Shown here in pieces: positions 60,691 through 64,000 of a stretch of 64,000 nt of DNA (position 1 is its first letter; the number at the start of each line of letters is the position of its first letter). Location of the stretch: NCBI GenBank assembly GCA_002409995.1, contig DHOR01000015.1, forward strand, positions 12,961-76,960, written 5' to 3'. Below the pieces are notes generated by a model. That model did not search any database. It saw only the letters and a list, made by a program, of their open reading frames with translations, and was not told the DNA's origin. This DNA comes from Hungatella sp. UBA5385. Its GTDB lineage: Bacteria; Bacillota; Clostridia; Lachnospirales; Lachnospiraceae. The position numbers and the translations under genes are program-made.

Positions 60691-61611
60691 TTGACAGATA
60701 AAAAATTTGCCATATTAATTGATTCCGATAATGTTTCTGCAAAATACATAGAGTGTATTTTAGATGAGATGACCAGGTATGGAGTAATAACATACAAGAG
60801 AATCTACGGAGACTGGACAAGCGCACAGATGGGAAAATGGAAAAACGAATTATTGGAGAACTCCATTACACCAATTCAGCAGTTTTCTAATACTGTAGGT
60901 AAAAACGCAACGGATTCTGCCCTTATTATTGATGCCATGGATCTTTTGTACACCAATAATGTGGATGGCTTCTGTATTGTGTCCAGTGACAGCGATTTTA
61001 CCCGCTTGGCCAGCCGTTTAAGAGAGGCAGGAAAAGCTGTTATCGGTATGGGAGAGGAAAAGACTCCCAAGTCCTTCCGTGCTGCATGTACTGTATTTAC
61101 CAATTTGGAGATTCTGCTGGATCAGGATGAGGAAGGAACCAACGGTAACGCCATTGGAAGAGATGTAATTGAACAGGATATTGCGTCTATTATTTTAGAA
61201 AATGATGACAAGGATAAGGCAACAGGTCTTGGAGAAATCGGCAACCGGCTTGTTAAAAAATATTCCGATTTTGACGTGAGAAGCTATGGATACAGCTCTC
61301 TGTCCAAATTCCTTGAAGAGATGGAAATCTTTGAGCTGACCAAGGTCAACAATGTGGTCACAGTCAGCATGAAGGACAACCGCACCAGAAAACAGGAGAT
61401 TGAAGAATATGCAATTATGCTTGTAAAAAACAGCGGAAAGAACGGTCTTGTGCTGGGGGCTCTGGGCAATGGAATCCACCGCAAATTTACTGATTTTAAA
61501 GTAAAGGACTATGGATACTCCACATTTGCCAAATTTGTACAGAGCATCAGAGAACTGGAGACAAAGGAAAACAGATCAAACAATAAAGTGGTATATTTAA
61601 AATCAGAATAG
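60691..61611 (+). CDS. NYN-domain protein with two LOTUS/OST-HTH domains
   Basis: A 306-aa protein. Residues 1-150 form a NYN (PIN-like) ribonuclease domain with acidic residues in LIDSDNV (D11, D13), ATDSALIIDAMD and VSSDSDFTRLA. Two similar C-terminal domains follow (about 160-225 and 235-300), each containing a KYSDFDVRSYGYSSLSKFLE-like or KFTDFKVKDYGYSTFAKFVQ block, the OST-HTH/LOTUS fold that binds RNA. It is probably an RNA-processing or RNA-decay factor. It starts with TTG behind AGGAGAAC. Confidence 0.85.
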   Translation: MTDKKFAILIDSDNVSAKYIECILDEMTRYGVITYKRIYGDWTSAQMGKWKNELLENSITPIQQFSNTVGKNATDSALIIDAMDLLYTNNVDGFCIVSSDSDFTRLASRLREAGKAVIGMGEEKTPKSFRAACTVFTNLEILLDQDEEGTNGNAIGRDVIEQDIASIILENDDKDKATGLGEIGNRLVKKYSDFDVRSYGYSSLSKFLEEMEIFELTKVNNVVTVSMKDNRTRKQEIEEYAIMLVKNSGKNGLVLGALGNGIHRKFTDFKVKDYGYSTFAKFVQSIRELETKENRSNNKVVYLKSE

Positions 61612-61687
61612 AGACTGTCAGACTAAATAGAGACAGTCAGATAGAATAGAGTCAGACTGACAGAGCAATTGGAAGGAAGGGCAGCAG

Positions 61688-62563
61688 ATGACATCCTATG
61701 ATTTTAAAGGCTGTAAGGTTTCATTTATTACTCTTAATGAATTCAGAGAGGAAGAAGGGGAGTACGCCAATGGTAATGCACTTCTTCGCAGCATGGATCA
61801 TATTCAGTACTGCAAAGCGGACAGCTTCAGCACCTGCACTATAGGAACCTTTGCAATACCTGATAAGGAGCATTTAACAGGCAGGAAAATGACCTTTGGT
61901 TTTTACTTAAAAGAAGGAGAATTAATACTGATTGGAGAGGAAGGCGCAGTGGAGCTTTATCTTCAAAGGCTGAAGGAGGAGCATTATGATGAGATTTCCA
62001 CAGCAGCCGGTTGTCTCCTTCTGCTTATGGATGATATCATACGTGAGGATGTGCTGTTCCTTCAGAACTATGAGGAAAAGCTGGCTGACATTGAAGAGGA
62101 GTTGATGGAGCATCTTCCTAAGGATTTTTACCAGACTGTAATTCTTTGCCGGAAAGAGCTTCTGGCTCTTCATACTTATTATGAACAGCTTGTTTCTCTT
62201 GGAGAAGAGCTGGAAACCAATGATAACCGTCTGCTTTTGCCGGAAGAATGTACAGGATTTGGTATTTTCACCAACAGAGCCAGCAGACTACACGATCATG
62301 TGGAGATGTTAAGAGAATATGTGCTGCAGATCAGGGAGATGTACCAATCCCAGATTGATTTAAACCAGAACAGGATTATGGGCTGGCTCACCGTTGTAAC
62401 CACTATATTTCTGCCCCTCAGCATTCTGGTAGGATGGTATGGAATGAATTTTACCAATATGCCGGAGCTGCGCTGGAAATATGGTTATTTGGTGATGATC
62501 ATAATCAGCATAGTGATTGTTGCCGTTGAGATTGCATTTTTTAGGAAAAAGAAAGTGTTATAG
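61688..62563 (+). CDS. CorA-family divalent-cation transporter-like protein
   Basis: A 291-aa protein. The soluble N-terminal part is followed by a long helical stalk (about 105-225) and two C-terminal membrane helices, with the CorA hallmark YGMNF between them (LVGWYGMNFTNMP). In CorA the GMN loop forms the outer mouth of a pentameric Mg channel. The N-terminal domain is shorter than in classical CorA, so the ion is not certain. GGAAGGAAGGG precedes the ATG. Confidence 0.85.
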   Translation: MTSYDFKGCKVSFITLNEFREEEGEYANGNALLRSMDHIQYCKADSFSTCTIGTFAIPDKEHLTGRKMTFGFYLKEGELILIGEEGAVELYLQRLKEEHYDEISTAAGCLLLLMDDIIREDVLFLQNYEEKLADIEEELMEHLPKDFYQTVILCRKELLALHTYYEQLVSLGEELETNDNRLLLPEECTGFGIFTNRASRLHDHVEMLREYVLQIREMYQSQIDLNQNRIMGWLTVVTTIFLPLSILVGWYGMNFTNMPELRWKYGYLVMIIISIVIVAVEIAFFRKKKVL

Positions 62564-62603
62564 AAAAAAGTGTCAGGAAGTTAAATATATAGCAGTAAAA
62601 TAA

Positions 62604-62642
62604 AACTCCCCGCTGCCTGAATATAAATGGCTGAGGGGAGTT
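62604..62642. terminator. Bidirectional terminator between corA-like and yeiH-like genes
   Basis: AACTCCCC/GGGGAGTT arms around a 23-base loop, with T- and A-rich flanks, between convergent stop codons. Confidence 0.75.
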
Positions 62643-62646
62643 CAAT

Positions 62647-63645
62647 TTACCAGATTCCCAGAATATTCTGGAGATATAAGCTGACTGCTGTGATCCCGCA
62701 CCAGCAGCACAAACCCATAAAAATAGGCTTCATACCTGTTTTAATCAGGCTAATAAGGTTTGTATTTGTTCCGATGGCAGCCATTGCCATAACAATGAAG
62801 AATTTGCTTAGATTCTTCAGGGGATCGGTGACTGCTGCTGGAAGATGGAACACCGTAGTTGCTACGGAAGCCAGCAGAAAGAAGAGAACAAAGAATGGAA
62901 ATATCTTTTTTAAATTTACAGATTTACCCGAAGTATTCTTTTCTTTTTTAGCTCTGTAAAATGCCAGACACAGAGTAATCGGTATGATGGCAAGTGTTCT
63001 GGTAAGCTTCACGATGGTAGCGGTTTCCAGAGTATTGCTGTTATGGATTCCATCCCAGGCTGAGGCAGCTGCAGTGACAGATGAAGTATCATTAATTGCA
63101 GTTCCTGCAAATAAGCCAAAGCCTTCATTAGTCAGCCCGATGGCAGAGCCAAAGGCAGGAAACAAAAGGGCAGCTATAATATTAAAGAGGAAGATTACGG
63201 ATATGGACTGTGCAATTTCCTCATCATCTGCATCAATGACAGGTGCAGTTGCTGCAATGGCAGAACCTCCGCAGATGGAAGAACCTACACCAATTAGAAT
63301 GGCGCTTTTGCTTGGGATTTTCAACAAACGGTACAGCACTGCTGCAATTACCAGAGAGGTAGTAATGGTAGCAAGTATAATTGGCAGGGATTGGCGCCCT
63401 GTCTCAACGACTACAGAAAGATTCATGCCAAAACCCAGTAAAATCACTGCGTACTGTAGAATTTTCTTGGAAACAAAGGTGACTCCGGGACGGAATACAG
63501 CCCGTTCCTTTACAAAAGGAGCCAGAATCATGCCCAGTAAAATGGCGAATACAGGTCCTCCCACTACAGGAAAGAGCTTGCCAAGGAACCAGGCGGGTAC
63601 AGCAACAGCCAGACAGACTGCTATGCCGGCAACGTATTTCTTCAT
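62647..63645 (-). CDS. YeiH/UPF0324-family putative sulfate/anion exporter
   Basis: A 332-aa membrane protein with about ten hydrophobic segments. Family blocks are ILQYAVILLGFGMNLSVV, GVGSSICGGSAIAATAPVI and GLFAGTAINDTSSVTAAAS. The family is annotated as putative sulfate or anion exporters, and direct function is little known. The start is at 63645 behind GAGGAGAAA. It stands alone beside the tRNA genes. Confidence 0.87.
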   Translation of the reverse strand: MKKYVAGIAVCLAVAVPAWFLGKLFPVVGGPVFAILLGMILAPFVKERAVFRPGVTFVSKKILQYAVILLGFGMNLSVVVETGRQSLPIILATITTSLVIAAVLYRLLKIPSKSAILIGVGSSICGGSAIAATAPVIDADDEEIAQSISVIFLFNIIAALLFPAFGSAIGLTNEGFGLFAGTAINDTSSVTAAASAWDGIHNSNTLETATIVKLTRTLAIIPITLCLAFYRAKKEKNTSGKSVNLKKIFPFFVLFFLLASVATTVFHLPAAVTDPLKNLSKFFIVMAMAAIGTNTNLISLIKTGMKPIFMGLCCWCGITAVSLYLQNILGIW

Positions 63646-63822
63646 ACTACATTTCTCCTCACTTTGTATTATTACCTAAGTTAGTATAACGGAAAATTAA
63701 AATAAAATAAAGTATTTTCATTTATTTTATGACAGAGATGGAGGGAGAGAAGGAGAGAAAAGGGCAGAAAACCCAGTATTTCCAAGGGCTGCAAATTAAA
63801 ATGAAAAATTTTCAAAAAAGCG

Positions 63823-63851
63823 TTGACAATTTAAACAATTCATATTATACT
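63823..63851 (+). promoter_or_regulatory. Promoter of the tRNA operon
   Basis: TTGACA and TATACT with a 17-base spacer, 34 bases before the first tRNA. This is close to consensus, as expected for stable RNA genes. Confidence 0.85.
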
Positions 63852-63885
63852 AGCATAGCAGTCGCGAGAAGCGAACTGCAGACCC

Positions 63886-63961
63886 GGGATCTTAGCTCAG
63901 CTGGGAGAGCATCTGCCTTACAAGCAGAGAGTCACAGGTTCGAGCCCTGTAGTACCCACCA
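63886..63961 (+). tRNA. tRNA-Val (anticodon TAC) with two acceptor-stem mismatches
   Basis: A cloverleaf with encoded CCA. The D arm is GCTC/GAGC, the anticodon stem TCTGC/GCAGA with loop CTTACAA (anticodon TAC, valine), and the T arm ACAGG/CCTGT with loop TTCGAGC. The acceptor arms GGGATCT and AGTACCC pair at five of seven positions; the fourth and fifth (A against A, T against T) do not. Swapping two adjacent bases in the 5' arm would make it perfect. Confidence 0.88.
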
Positions 63962-63964
63962 TAT

Positions 63965-64000
63965 GGCCAAGTAGCTCAGTTGGTTAGAGTGCCGGCCTGT
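63965..64000 (+). tRNA. tRNA-Asp, 5' part (cut by window end)
   Basis: The sequence GGCCAAGTAGCTCAGTTGGT continues with a D arm and the anticodon stem GCCGG, and the window ends inside the anticodon loop after CCTGT. The acceptor start and this stem fit tRNA-Asp with a GTC anticodon, but the last anticodon base lies outside. It lies three bases behind tRNA-Val in the same operon. Confidence 0.75.

Noticed and set aside
62984..63679. 231-codon frame opposite the YeiH-like gene
   Set aside because: The opposite strand encodes a recognisable membrane family; this frame reads as an alanine/methionine-rich shadow.
63729..63974. 81-codon frame across the tRNA region
   Set aside because: It contains the tRNA promoter and the whole tRNA-Val sequence; it is not a gene.
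1..64000. CRISPR array, insertion sequence or prophage
   Set aside because: No regularly spaced direct repeats, transposase, integrase or phage structural genes were seen.

Overview
The window looks like a chromosomal segment of a spore-forming Lachnospiraceae (Clostridium cluster XIVa) bacterium. It is A/T-rich, with Gram-positive ribosome binding sites and clear TTGACA/TATAAT-type promoters. It carries the spore coat genes cotJABC, the clostridial cortex-lytic enzyme sleC, a signal-less CwlC-like amidase and a YtvI-type membrane protein. The LL-diaminopimelate aminotransferase route (dapL) and a glutamine synthetase paired with an ANTAR protein also fit this family. The species was not determined. 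I see no rRNA, CRISPR array or insertion sequence.

Layout. 1-0.8 kb: end of an O-antigen-polymerase-like protein. 1.0-6.1 kb: galactitol-type PTS operon (PRD regulator, IIA, IIB, IIC, TIM-barrel enzyme). 6.2-9.1 kb: TetR plus ABC exporter. 9.2-13.1 kb: DUF4349 lipoprotein, secreted repeat protein, AraC, and a DapF-like protein that lacks both catalytic cysteines. 13.1-15.7 kb: PAS-GGDEF-EAL protein. 15.8-22.1 kb: AraC, sugar ABC importer and GH42 beta-galactosidase. 22.1-26.8 kb: hisC-like aminotransferase, YtvI, GH25-like protein, MATE. 27.1-32.0 kb: TetR, MarR, amino-acid permease, PatB-like PLP enzyme and a divergent imine-reductase-like protein, linked by copies of an AACCAATTGGTT palindrome. 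32.0-34.9 kb: cupin remnant and ABC-2 exporter. 35.0-37.3 kb: DUF1538 membrane protein and tandem PII protein. 37.4-40.0 kb: ArsR, a free HMA domain and a Cd/Zn ATPase. 40.0-44.2 kb: glnA behind a leader terminator, ANTAR protein, dapF, dapL. 44.3-50.0 kb: Lrp, TetR with two flavodoxin-like proteins, amidase, cytidylate-kinase-like protein, HAD phosphatase, DUF368 protein. 50.0-51.6 kb: sleC and a 58-aa gene. 51.7-56.1 kb: carAB. 56.1-58.2 kb: AAA ATPase with a PD-(D/E)xK-like partner, a candidate defence pair. 58.2-63.6 kb: DJ-1 protein, cotJABC, NYN-LOTUS protein, CorA-like and YeiH-like membrane proteins. 63.8-64.0 kb: tRNA-Val and the start of a tRNA-Asp.

How genes work together. Most units are short operons with a local regulator: PRD protein with PTS, AraC with importer and GH42 enzyme, ArsR with CadA, and TetR with exporter, flavoproteins or amine enzymes. 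Core metabolism (glnA, dapF, dapL, carAB) alternates with sporulation genes. The most unusual items are the ATPase/nuclease-like pair, the cysteine-less DapF paralogue, the palindrome-linked imine reductase/PLP enzyme/permease group, and the terminator inside the glnA leader.
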